Shown here one piece after another: positions 43,740 to 53,405 of a stretch of DNA of 64,000 bases (the stretch's first letter is position 1; the number at the start of each line of letters is the position of its first letter). Under the pieces are notes generated by a model, which saw only the letters and a list, made by a program, of their open reading frames with translations, searched no databases and was not told the origin of the DNA. Both the position numbers and the translations under genes were made by a program. The DNA is from Parelaphostrongylus tenuis. Its lineage: Eukaryota > Nematoda > Chromadorea > Rhabditida > Metastrongylidae. The stretch lies in NCBI GenBank assembly GCA_019055375.1, contig JAHQIW010003793.1, positions 29,678-93,677 of the forward strand, given 5' to 3'.

Positions 43740-44110
43740 CACTGACAGTCACCCTAGCCGAGAAGAAGTGCGGTCCAAACGGAACTGATGCCAACATTCG
43801 AATCGCTCTGTTTACTACACTTTGCCCACTCTATTCTCGACCACATTGCCATGATGATGCTGGTGGTCCACAAAGAATGTTTCAAAAACAAAGTCCCACA
43901 AAAGAAGAAGGCAGTTTTATCCGAAAGTTCTCGAAATCGTCAAGTGTGCGCCGTTAAGCCGTTATTGTCACATCGCGGGGTGCGCATGCATATCACACTT
44001 TTTCTTCTTATTCATCTTTGCAGTGCAAATTCCCGTCACCTTGTTGCCACCAATAACGCACTAGGTCTCATCCATATTGGGGTCGTCTGCAAGAACCCTT
44101 CTGCATAAAA
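43740..44110 (+). pseudogene. X block copy D
   Basis: GAGAAGAAGTGCGGTCCAAACGG opens a frame KCGPNGTDANIRIALFTTLC that shifts after the TTGCCCACTC insertion. The second part (44010-44060) has an acceptor-like CATCTTTGCAG followed by TGCAAATTCCCGTCACC, equivalent to the QIPVTELPP segment, and meets TAG. It is convergent with Y copy D. The product is unrecognised; breaks suggest a pseudogene. Confidence 0.5.
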
Positions 44111-44394
44111 AGAGACGCTCCTCCATTACAAAAACGAATCAGATAAAGCAATGACACTCTTGAGCACTGTCCTTCTGTTAACTGAAAACTCTCCAAGCTA
44201 CCACCTGCCATATTTAACTTCATCACTTCTAAGGTACAATCCCATGACGACGGTTTTCCCTCGTGCTTCAGCTATTTTCTAGATTTCTTTAGAGATCATT
44301 AAAGTCATTTAGACCATATGAAATACATTTTTGCGTTTTGTGTCTATGTTCTGATTACGCACTTTTGAATAGTTGCTCACCTGCTGAAGACTCA

Positions 44395-45167
44395 CGTTAC
44401 TCTTCTGGTCTTGTAACCACTGCACAATCATTGGTGAGTAGGTGATCTGAACAGCAAGTTGACTCAAAATGGCTGAGATTGCAACATCGGATAGAAGAGC
44501 GTTACGACATTAATCCTCGAAAACGTCAAAAGCTTGCAAAGAAAATTTTTTGTGTTGTTGTATACTTTATATAAAAATGCCTCCAATCGAAGCACGTGAA
44601 GGTACTCAAGCTTGAAAAGACTGTGGGCCTAAAATGTCAAAAAAAATCTCAAAAACTTCTTGCGCCTTTTCAAAAAATTCTGAAAATACTAGGAATCTAA
44701 ATTGTCAGCTCACTGTTTGCATTACAACATTCTGCACAAATCATCTGGTGCTCGGCTCGCTAGTCTGGATACCACAGAACCGAACAGCATTCGTCACGCT
44801 ACGTGTAAACCATGGCAACGGGCAAAGTGGTAAAGGTCGTGACGGTGAAGGTCCTATTACTCGCTGCAACGAAATTTCGTAGTGCACGCAATAAATAATC
44901 AAAAAAGCATTATTGTCTCACACAATTTTATGACGAGAAATTTTCACTTCTGGTTCAAATTCACATCGCTCCATCAAAAGGCTCTCACTAGATTTCTACT
45001 GAACAGTGATGATGCTGTAGGTGTATTTATTCTTATCAAAGTTTATGGACTTATATTTAATATTTTGAAAACCTCTACCGTAAAACAGTCTTTTGTTAAC
45101 TGCCTTGACCAGCAAGCATCACTCCACATCCATGCAGTGTCGAGATTGTGACCAGCAGCGATGCCAT
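44395..45167 (-). pseudogene. Y family copy D: small secreted protein gene, broken
   Basis: Exon 1 (45167-45104) reads MASLLVTISTLHGCGVMLAG, then Q. Its donor is GCAGTT rather than GTAATT or GTAATA as in the other copies. Exon 2 (44863-44714, after TTTCGTTGCAG) encodes RTFTVTTFTTLPVAMVYT and then a TAG. The rest (related to the copy E sequence AVRFPGIATTEEGAKGFVQR) has several changes before VMQT and a GTGAGC donor. Exon 3 (about 44540-44400) retains ALLSDVAISAILSQLAVQIT in one frame. Nonsense changes and the altered donor indicate a pseudogene. Confidence 0.65.
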
Positions 45168-45169
45168 AA

Positions 45170-46695
45170 TGGAATGGTAGAGAGATTTGCCATGTTGGAA
45201 AGAATACTCATTATCGACTGATATAGATGCAATTATTGTAGGCTTAGAGCTGAATTGAAACAATTTATATCGCACTGTTCACAATATGACGACAAATTTG
45301 GCACTCAGCCTTAGAATTGCGCTAGCGGATTTTCAACTCTTTCGAAAATACGGAGATTTAATATCCGTCTTAGTCAAAAGATTCTCCGGAGTAAGCTCTA
45401 TGAAAGAGTCGGCTACACTGAAGCACACGAGATAGGTTGCAAAGGTTGAATGCATTCCAAATGTGCATGGACAAGACGTGTGGGGAGGAGAATCTCCGAA
45501 ACAAAAACTTTAGTGCTGTCACTAGCTCAAATGGCACTACTTGCATTCGCTTCCCACTTCTCATTTCTGAAACTGTGACATAAAGTCGCGACCAACTTAA
45601 AATTAAAGTATTCGCGAATAGAAAACGTCGAAATCACAATTGTACATCCAAGAAAAGAATCTGTAAAATAAGTATCGATAGACAAAATGAAGCACAACAT
45701 CTGCCGCAAAAAATTTGTGGCTACGAATTTCAGGTAAAATAGAAGTAGCGTTTGCTGATTTACAATTTTCTTATAAGCCTCTCACATTTTCTGCGCCTAC
45801 TAAATGTGCCTTGTTAACGGAAAAAGACGACCAGTAGCTAGAGCAAGAGCTTTCACAGAATTCCGCCGAAGATTCAGAAGCAGGGCAAAAATTTTTATGG
45901 AATCGGCAATCAAGATAAGTCAGTGAAGTGAACGTTTCCAGGACTGGCGTGACACTGAGCAGAAGCTTCCTAACTCAACTTGTTAAACGTTCCAAGTTTC
46001 TCATCGAAATGGATGTTTATTTGACGTTGTTAGTTTGCGCAATTTCTCCAAGATGTACGCAAAACAAAATTTGATATTGCACATTTCGTGTAGTAAATCC
46101 TAATTCCATTTGTCCAATAGTCACAAAACCTTCAGAGGTTTATAACAATCAAGATGCTGCTTTCTTCTAATAAGTGGTCAGCTCGACTTATTATCGCTTT
46201 CTAAGCTTCTGGATCATTCAACATACAGTCTGGAAGAGAATTTCAAGTCTTGTCAAGGTTAATACGCTCCGTTCCATTTGTGGCTTACGCTCGTTTCAGC
46301 ATCGCCATTATCGTAGCCTTTTTCCGGCTACTCGTTCCTTGTTATAGGGATAATGCGGAGAAGATTATAACGAATCAACCTCGGTAAGGCTTCAAAAACT
46401 CTTAAAGACTATATAGTTGAAAGCGAAGTTATAAAAAACAGTCGATTAAGAGCCTTTTGAGTCACTTCGTGAACAAACCATTTGGCCGACATTCATCTAT
46501 GGTAATTCTCGCTGATCTGATATACTTACCAACAAAAGAAACTACCTTGCTTAGGAATGTTCCCAAGAGCCTAGACGTTATATGCATATGAGTATTTCAT
46601 CGAAAGGACACCGGAAACAAATAATATTGCTTTTTATTCAAAACTATGCAACATTGACTGGATTAATTTTGTGGTCTCTGTTTGTCGATAAATCG
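45170..46695. other. Upstream flank of Y copy D, duplicated at 63.5-64.0 kb
   Basis: 45380-45700 matches 63680-63985 (TGAAGCACA, GAAACAAAA, ACATAAAGTC, TATTCGC and GAATCTGTAAAA in order). This is the 5' flank of the Y gene in both places and may include its promoter; no core motif is recognised. 45700-46695 shows nothing I can support. Confidence 0.45.
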
Positions 46696-46699
46696 GCCA

Positions 46700-47900
46700 T
46701 CATATGCACCACACGATCACAAGACTCATTGAAGTTTCGCGAGAGTACAAACAACCAGTCTGTCTCACTTTTATCGATCTGAAGAAAGCCTTTGATTCAG
46801 TGGAAACAGAAGCGGTTATAGAGGCTCTGGATAACCAGGGCGTCCCTACTCGGTACATAATGATCCTTCGTGAGCTTTATAAAGATTTCACGACCAGAAT
46901 ATCTCCATTCTACAACAATATCACCTTTGACGTAAGAAGAGGGGTTCGACAAGGCGATACAATATCGCCAAAACTATTCACTGCCACCCTACAAAACGTC
47001 ATGCGAACATGAGAATGGGACGAAATGGGAGTGAATATTGACGGTCGACAATTAAACCATCTTCGCTTTGCTGACGATATCGTTCTCATAACACCAAACA
47101 TCAGCCAAGCGGTACGAATGTTGACTTATTTCGACAACGCCTGTGGAAAGATCGGTCTTCAACTGAATCTAACGAAAACAATGTTCATGAGGAACGGATG
47201 GGTTTCTAATGCCCCATTCACGCTCAACGGAACGACAATTTCCGAATGCTCCAGTTACATCTATCTAGGTCGTGAAATCAACATGATGAACGACCTAGCC
47301 CCAGAGTTGAGCAGGAGGAAACGAGCGGCTTGGGGAAACGTTTAAGAGCATCGAAGATGTAGTGAAGAGGACAAAGAACATCCGACTCCGTGCCCACCTT
47401 TTCGACTCGACAATTATCCCTGCCCTAACGTATGCAACAGAAACCTGGTCGCTACGTAAGCAGGATGAAAGATCACTTGCCGTTATCGAACGCGCAGTCG
47501 AAAGGTCGATGCTAGGAGTATCTCGTATTTCGCAAATGAGACAAAGGATCCGAACTTCCGACCTACGTCAACGATCGAAAATCAGAGACGCCGTTCTACA
47601 CGCCAGGATATCGAAAATAAGGTGGGCCGGACACGTGATGCGCTTCAACGACAACCGATGGACGAGAGCCGTTACCGACTGGATTCCTCGGGACGTCAAG
47701 CGCTCTAAAGGAAGACCACTGACCCGTTGGTCCGATTTCTTCACGAAAGCGATGGAAGAAAGATATGATGCTCAGCGAATTCCTAGAGCAAGGAGGACCC
47801 ACTGGGCTTCTCTTGCACGCGATAGGGAAAAATGGAAGAGTTGCTGGTACCCGCTCGAGTCACTCGACGATCAACGGGACGACAGGTGATACAGGTGATG
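46700..47900 (+). mobile_element. RTE-type retrotransposon, best-preserved copy
   Basis: Starts within the reverse transcriptase: TRLIEVSREYKQPVCLTFID, then LKKAFDSVETEAVIEALDNQ, VRRGVRQGDTISPKLFTATL (46704-47012). A TGA replaces the leucine codon of MRTLEWDE. The next frame has FADDIVLITPNISQAVRMLT (47025-47345), then one extra A in GGGGAAACG. The last frame (47362-47889) is open for 175 codons through RWAGHVMRFNDNRWTRAVTD to the stop in the terminal GACAGGTGATACAGGTGA. Only one nonsense change and one insertion separate it from an open 3' two-thirds. The endonuclease domain is missing because of 5' truncation. Confidence 0.92.
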
Positions 47901-48212
47901 CATTAGGTTGAACCATTATACAGCTTCATAAGTTAGAAAATCGGTTTATAAAGAATATATTTACGACATAGTATAACTATAGCTAAGATGTTGATTTATG
48001 ATCAGGAATCCACAACGTGCCCAGTGTAATCGTAAAGACCACGAATACAAGATGCATGACTCCAGCTGCTTACATTCCTCAAACCAAGCTGACAGATTTG
48101 TAATAGTATATCAATTAATGAGCAGATATCAGGCCAGAATCTAAGCCCTCTTGTCAATATAAATCAGGAACCATCAGAAGAGTGAAATCAGAATCGAGAG
48201 TGAACCAGATTC

Positions 48213-48826
48213 GTGATCTATCAATTCGAAGCCAGCAGAAGAATTAATGATAGCCAACGTCGCCTCGGGAACAGTATAAAAAAGGGTAAGAGGCTCAGAG
48301 CCGTACACTCGCCGTTCGTCGTTACCCAGACTCCTCACCTTTCCTTCACGGCCAAAAATAATACGGTCCCACTCAAGCATCTCCTGTCCAAGCTGGCCGA
48401 GGAAATGAGGAAACTGCATGTCAGTGGCCTAGCAAGCCACCTGGTGTATTTGAAACCTCCGCATCCGGATCACATGGAGGCGAAATTGAAGGACATGTAT
48501 GACGCGGGAGACCGCCTCAAGAAATATGGTGAGGAAATAGTGAAGCTGTTACCACCGCTTTACTTTAGTTTGGTACTTTATTGTAAGAGTACCAAGACGA
48601 ACTATAGAAAACTCCCAATCCTTCAAGTCGCCTTGAAAGCTCTCTTGGAAACGTGATGCTCACTGAGAGACTTCATGATAACTACCGGCATCTGAACAAT
48701 GTAAGGACCATTAGCCATTGTTCCCAAATGATACATGAACTCTCATGGCACCTGCATTTTCGACGAAGTGATGAACTCGGCTTTCAAGACATGCCAACAC
48801 CTAATGAAGAAGAAGACGGCGATTAT
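48213..48826 (+). pseudogene. Unrecognised coding-like region in two frames
   Basis: A 147-codon frame (48213-48656) has a charged amphipathic centre (HMEAKLKDMYDAGDRLKKYG) and ends KLPILQVALKALLET. A second frame continues from about 48647 with DNYRHLNNVRTISHCSQMIH and ends with an acidic MPTPNEEEDGDY at TGA near 48826. The join suggests a frameshift in one old coding sequence. It could be a retroelement gag-like remnant or a host retrogene, since no introns are visible and an SL1-like sequence lies downstream. I do not recognise the family. Confidence 0.3.
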
Positions 48827-49167
48827 TGATATATATATTTCTCTCATTCTCTCTAACCCTCTCTCACACTGTCGTACCTCTCATCAGTGTAACTCATCTA
48901 GGCTAACATGCTGCCACATTTACAACGTTACAACATGACGCGTCACATTAGTCATGATGACGATTTTCAGGTCTACCAATAGTTGTAGAAGATAGATTAT
49001 GTAATCATGTTTAAATACACTTTCGTACGGGCCGAAGGCCCATGTCGTAGAAAGTTATTTAATAGTTGAATTTGTAATCCTTTGATGCCTCATACAGTTC
49101 CGGATACCACATAATGTTGTGATTTCGTTATTATACGTTATATTGGCAATGTTGTTATTATAATGAA

Positions 49168-49187
49168 GGTTTAATTACCCAAGTTTG
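49168..49187 (+). other. SL1 spliced-leader sequence embedded in genomic DNA
   Basis: GGTTTAATTACCCAAGTTTG is identical to the first 20 of 22 bases of the nematode SL1 leader. It is followed by TGGTTCGC and not by the SL RNA donor (AGGTAA) or SL RNA body, so it is not an SL1 gene. A leader joined to other sequence in the genome suggests reverse transcription and insertion of a trans-spliced transcript. Confidence 0.75.
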
Positions 49188-49417
49188 TGGTTCGCAAAGC
49201 CACTGTTGGTCGAATGTCCACAACTAACTCAAAAAACCAATCCACTGAAACCTCCGCTACACTGTTGCTCAACCGAGCGAGGTGGTGCTCAACAAGATTT
49301 AATGACTGTTCATTCGTATGTAAATATCCAATCGACCGTTTTTAAAACCTCGTAAAAAACATTCAAAATAATTCCAAAAAAAGAATGCTTTTAGCCTAAA
49401 CGAGCTTGGTACGCCAG

Positions 49418-49464
49418 GGCCATACACCGGTGCTTCGGAGGTTTCGGCCTCCTCGTCAGTGACC
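49418..49464 (-). ncRNA. Hammerhead motif K1 (A15.1 is G)
   Basis: Minus strand: GGTCA, CTGACGA, stem II GGAGG-CCGAAA-CCTCC, GAAG, helix III CACCGGTG closed by G-U, H17 A, TGGCC. Helix I pairs U-A, G-C, G-U, C-G, C-G. The only departure is GAAG for GAAA, which turns the A15.1-U16.1 pair into G-U. Confidence 0.7.
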
Positions 49465-49697
49465 CCTGCCTCAGACCAAGCCCTACATTGTAGCAAGGAG
49501 GGAGGCGTATGTGGTATGTGGTGATGGCGTAGTGTACAATGACAGTGGTCTATCACCACTTTCAGTCGATGGAGTTTGGCTGGTAGACCAAGCCAAAACA
49601 ATCCACAAAATCGACTGTTTTTGAAACCTCGTAATGAACATTGAAAATAATTCGGAAAAAAAAGAATGTTTTCAAACTAAACAATGTTGGTACGCCA

Positions 49698-49745
49698 CGG
49701 CCATACACCGGTGTTTCGGAGGTTTCGGCCTCCTCGCCAGTGTTA
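49698..49745 (-). ncRNA. Hammerhead motif K2 (GAAA intact, A6 changed)
   Basis: Minus strand: CTGGCGA (A6 changed to G), stem II GGAGG-CCGAAA-CCTCC, GAAA, helix III ACACCGGTGT, A, TGGCC. The left helix I strand (AACA) pairs poorly. This copy shows that GAAA was the ancestral form in the family. Confidence 0.6.
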
Positions 49746-49784
49746 GATCTACTTGCTACAAAGCAGGGCTTAATGTGCGGAGGG

Positions 49785-49831
49785 GGTCACTGACGAGGAG
49801 GCCAAAACCTCCGAAGCACCGGTGTATGGCC
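49785..49831 (+). ncRNA. Hammerhead motif K3 in inverted arm
   Basis: GGTCA (49785-49789), CTGACGA (49790-49796), stem II GGAGG-CCAAAA-CCTCC, GAAG (49813-49816), helix III CACCGGTG, T, A (49826), TGGCC (49827-49831). Five-pair helix I and five-pair stem II. It is the same as K1 except for one loop base, on the opposite strand. Confidence 0.7.
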
Positions 49832-49874
49832 TTGGCGTACCAACCTCGTTTAGGCTAAAAACATTCTTTTTTTG

Positions 49875-50660
49875 GAATTATTTCGTAGGCAAATAGTTCA
49901 ACAATTAAATTAGAAGAGCTAGAAGATTATTACTTCGTACACTTGCTATTCAAGCAAAAAACGGCGGCATGGGCGTGTATAGACTGAAAAAATTCGCTCA
50001 GGGTTTCACACGTAAGGAGATGCAATCAAAAATGCTTCACGTTTCCGTGCAGTTGACCTGACACCTGCAACCAAGCTTTACCTCAGTTCTAATATGTCTT
50101 TGATATTACTCATTTAGTAATGTAATAATAACTTTGGCCTCTTCCGCAAATGAAAGATCCAAAGCATTGTCAGCGCTGAACAATCGTCGGCTCCGTTATA
50201 AAATTTTCACAAACGCTGAGCGGTGCTAATCAAGCAAATTTTCGTTGTTCAACTCCGTATTGTCGTACTTTCACGTTGGAGACGTTCCGTATTGTAGCAG
50301 TCACGTGTTAATCTGATACAATTAAGTCAGTTTCGCCACAACATTCTTCCTAAACGTCGGAAGCAATATGGCACTAAACTGGCGACTTTTAAGCGGAATT
50401 TCTGCCAAACTGTTTGGTCGGAAATCATATGAAGAAAATTGGTCATTTTATGTCAGTTGCTGTATAGCGGGCTTCAGTATTTCAACGTGGCTGGACTTCG
50501 GTGTCAAAAGGCAACACGAACTTCATTTGCTCTGTACTTCACCTCACTCGATACGACTTGATATGACGCCTGAGGAGACCAAGATAACAAGAAAAGCAAT
50601 ATTATGGGCACTTGACTCAAGTCATCGTAACCCTGCGGAAGGCGAAGTCTTTGAACTGTT
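49875..50660. other. No gene seen
   Basis: A 184-codon frame at 50368-50922 looks attractive, but its last third is antisense to an S1 SINE and the rest has no paralogue or splice signals. Confidence 0.35.
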
Positions 50661-50664
50661 AGCC

Positions 50665-50990
50665 GAAATAAAAATCTATAAAAGGATAAAGGATAAAGCT
50701 CTCAGCGTTGATCAATCTCTGAGGGATGCGCCATGCATTCGACTTCAATTTTTAACTTCGTTTGAGGTGATTGAATGCATATCTGGCCTTTACAATGACT
50801 CGCGGAGGCCTCCCGCTGAACCGAGTCAGTGCTGTTTCTCCTCCCAAACAAGATTTAGACCTGTCTGGTGCCAATTTACCGACCCCGGAGGGATGGATGG
50901 CTTGGTGAGCCATGAGCGCTAGATCGAACCATTGACCTCGTGTGCGACGCAGGGCATCTCTACCCGCTGCGCCACATGCGCTCTTTGGAT
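50665..50990 (-). mobile_element. tRNA-derived SINE, family S1, best copy
   Basis: Read on the minus strand: head GAGCGCATGTGGCGCAGCGG with GTAGAGATGCC (box A), GGTCAATGGTTCGATC (box B-like), body CACCAAGCCATCC ... GTAAATTGGCACCAGACAGG ... GAATGCATGGCGCATCCC, and 3' tail CTTTATCCTTTATCC. The tRNA promoter boxes and tail define a short non-autonomous retroposon. Confidence 0.7.
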
Positions 50991-51007
50991 CTATAATATT
51001 CAAGAAA

Positions 51008-51925
51008 TGACAAAACGTCATGCCTACATCGGAATGGGACGATATGGGAGTAAAAACTGAAGGTCGACAATTAAACCATCTTCTCTTTGCTGTTTGCTGA
51101 CGATATCGTTCTTATAACACCAAACATCATCCAAACGGAACGAATGCTGACCGATTTCGATAACGCCTGTGGAAAGATTGGTGGTCTTCAACTAAATCTA
51201 ACGGAAACGATGTTGATGAGGAACGGATGGGTTTTGAATACCCCCATTCACGATCAACGGATCGATAATCTCCGACTGCTCCCGTTACGTCTATCTAGGT
51301 CGTAATATCAACATGATGAACGACCTAGCTCTAGAGTTGAGCAAGAGGAACCGGGCTGCTTGGGAAACGTTTGAGAGCATCGAAGATGTAGTGAAGAGGA
51401 CTTAGAACATCCAGCTCCGTGTCCACCTTTTCGATTTGACGATCACCCTGCTCTAACGTATGAAGCAGAAACATGGTTGTTACGTAAGCAGGATGAAAGA
51501 TTATTTGGCGTTATCGAACGCACAGTCGGAAGGTCGATGCTAGGAGCATCCCGTATCTCGCAAATGTGAGAAAGGATTCAAAGTTCCGACCTGAGCCAAC
51601 GATCGAGAATCAGAGACGCCGTTCTACACGCTCGGATATCGAAATTAAGGTGGGCCGGACACGTGATGCGCTTTGACGGCAACCGATGGACGAGAGCCGT
51701 TACAGACTGAATTTCTAGGGACATCAAGCGCTCTATAGAAGGACCACTGACCCGTTGGGCCGATTTTTTCACGAAAGCGATAGAAGAAAGATATGATGCT
51801 CAGCGAATCCCTAGAACAAAGAAGACCCACTGGGCTACTCTTGTACGCGATAGGGAAAAATGAAAGTGTTGCTGGTATCCGCTCGAGTCACTCAACGATC
51901 AACGGGGCGACAGGTGATACAGGTA
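51008..51925 (+). mobile_element. RTE-type retrotransposon, 5'-truncated, decayed
   Basis: Starts with ACAAAACGTCATGCCTACAT, as in the 42.7-kb copy but a little shorter. LFADDIVLITPNIIQTERML keeps FADD. LQLNLTETMLMRNGWVLNTP follows with a shift. The later parts (GRTRDALRRQ in another frame; ERYDAQRIPRTKKTHWATL) are broken by stops. It ends GGGGCGACAGGTGATACAGG. Confidence 0.88.
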
Positions 51926-52073
51926 AATATTCGAGAATGCTGGATGATGATGAGATGCTAAACTTTGGACGTGAGCTGTGATATTGAGCGTGGGTTCACT
52001 CTACCTCGTTAGATCATATTACTGCTAAGATATACTTTTACTTTAAGGATACTTTTAGCATCAAACTTTGGAC

Positions 52074-52290
52074 TGCTCGTTCAATAACGCCAAGTGTCTT
52101 TCATCTTGTTTTCTCAGCAACCACGTTTCTGCTGCATACGTTATGACAGGGATAACCATTGGGTCAAATAGGTGCGCACGGAATTCGATGTTCTAAGTCC
52201 TTTCCACTATGGTCTTGAACGCACCCAAGCCTCTCATTTCTCCTATTGAAATCTGGAGCGTTTATCTTGCCGACTTCACAACCAAGGCAG
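52074..52290 (-). mobile_element. RTE fragment, same insertion as at 1.84-2.47 kb
   Basis: Reverse complement covers the VYLGREINM to RKQDERSLAVIE region only; the 3' part is lost. It ends at the same 5' truncation point as the 2.47-kb copy (GACTTCACA, then AAACTCAA). Confidence 0.7.
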
Positions 52291-52580
52291 ACCCAAACTC
52301 AAATTAGTTCCTAGATGATTACTGGAAAATGACTTAAAATATGGGTAAGCTGTCATAGCGACATTAAAATCAGAGTTTTTGAACATGATGGAATTTCATG
52401 GAGAATTTCATCGATATTTTTTCTGGGATTGGTATAGTGTACTCGAACTGACAGGTGATGATTCACAGAATTTTTAAGAATTAGATAAAATCAATACTCA
52501 ACACTTTCCTAAAGATTTTTTCCCTGTTTTTATTGTAATAGAAGAAAATATACATTTAAGACACATGATTTCTTGCCGAT
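52291..52580. repeat. Duplicated flank shared with 2.47-2.77 kb
   Basis: Aligns with 2471-2770 over most of its length and leads directly into X block copy F. At the 2.8-kb locus the X block is missing and a PLE lies there instead. Confidence 0.6.
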
Positions 52581-52589
52581 GACGACATG

Positions 52590-52940
52590 GTCGACACGTG
52601 CATTATCGTCAGCAATGCAGTGATGGAATATGCAAGATACTGACAAAGACGCTAGGAAAATGCCATGTAGCAAACATGAAGTTGTTGCTGTTGTTAACGG
52701 CACACACAAGACACGTCCAGAGATTCTCTCGGTCTGTACAGCTTGCTCTTTTTGATGCTCTGGTTTCTGAAGAAAAATCTATGCAGACCACAAACGTCGT
52801 TATGCAAACTGGTGAGAATGATGTGGAAAAGTGTGGTGAACAAAGCGATTCTAATGCTGGCATAGGGTTTGTTTGGATCCCCTTTTATCTCGGAAACTGG
52901 CACTGACGGCGGAAACCGTGGTTGGTCAGTTGAAGTAGGC
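52590..52940 (-). pseudogene. X block copy F
   Basis: The minus-strand frame reads MPVSEIKGDPNKPYASIRIA, then LFTTLFHIILTSLHNDVCG, in register with KKCDPNGPDANIRTALFTTL of other copies but with the KKC lost. A downstream segment (52690-52600) is related to the CKFPV-containing part. Codon changes and a shift near LHNDV indicate decay. No Y copy is recognised beside it. Confidence 0.45.
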
Positions 52941-53114
52941 AGACTACATTAGAGTCCAGAAAGTAACAAATTTGAAACTACCCTCTTATGTATGGAACCC
53001 GAGTTCCACTCCCAGTTGAGGTCGAATTTTTGTAGTCCCTCTATTCTCGTAGGCATATTGAAACTGACACTTTTTAGGAAAATAAAATTTTGTAAATAAA
53101 AAATCGGTGAAGAA

Positions 53115-53405
53115 GCTTCTTTATGTTCATAAAGGCTGAGAAAAAAGCTTCCGGCGTTTATCAATTCCTGGCGGATACGCCATGCATTCGTCTTCAATTT
53201 TTAATTTCGTTTAAGGTCATTGAATGCATATTTGACCATCCCAATGAATCACGGTGGCTTGGCCATGTATCTAGCCGGTTTCGCTATATTCCCAGACAAA
53301 ACTGGAACTAATTCAGGAACTCCGGACGATGGAGAACTTGGTAAGCTCTGAGGGCGGGATCGCACCCATCGACAATCGATTGGTCACCAGCACTGCAGAG
53401 CACCT
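53115..53405 (-). mobile_element. tRNA-derived SINE, family S1, third copy
   Basis: Shares ATGCGCCATGCATTCG-like, TTCAATTTTTAATTTCGTTT and ATTGAATGCATAT with the 50.7-kb copy. The head region (GGTAAGCTCTGAGGGCGGGATCG) is strongly changed. Confidence 0.55.

Larger units (their letters stand above)
49330..49870. repeat. Hammerhead repeat (family K), 279-bp period plus inverted arm
   Basis: Direct units begin at 49332 and 49611 (TCGAC(C/T)GTTTTT(A/G)AAACCTCGTAA). The second unit then flips at about 49760 into an inverted arm ending TTGGCGTACCAACCTCGTTTAGGCTAAAAACATTCTTTTTTTGG. Each arm carries the phrase CCATACACCGGTG(C/T)TTCGGAGG or its complement. Three hammerhead motifs result. The unit has no similarity to family H outside the ribozyme core. 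Confidence 0.8.

Noticed and set aside
49168..49270. SL1 RNA gene
   Set aside because: The leader is not followed by the splice donor or by any SL RNA body or Sm site.
50368..50922. 184-codon open frame, the longest on the plus strand
   Set aside because: Its last third is antisense to an S1 SINE (50665-50990) and the rest has no paralogue, signal or splice site.
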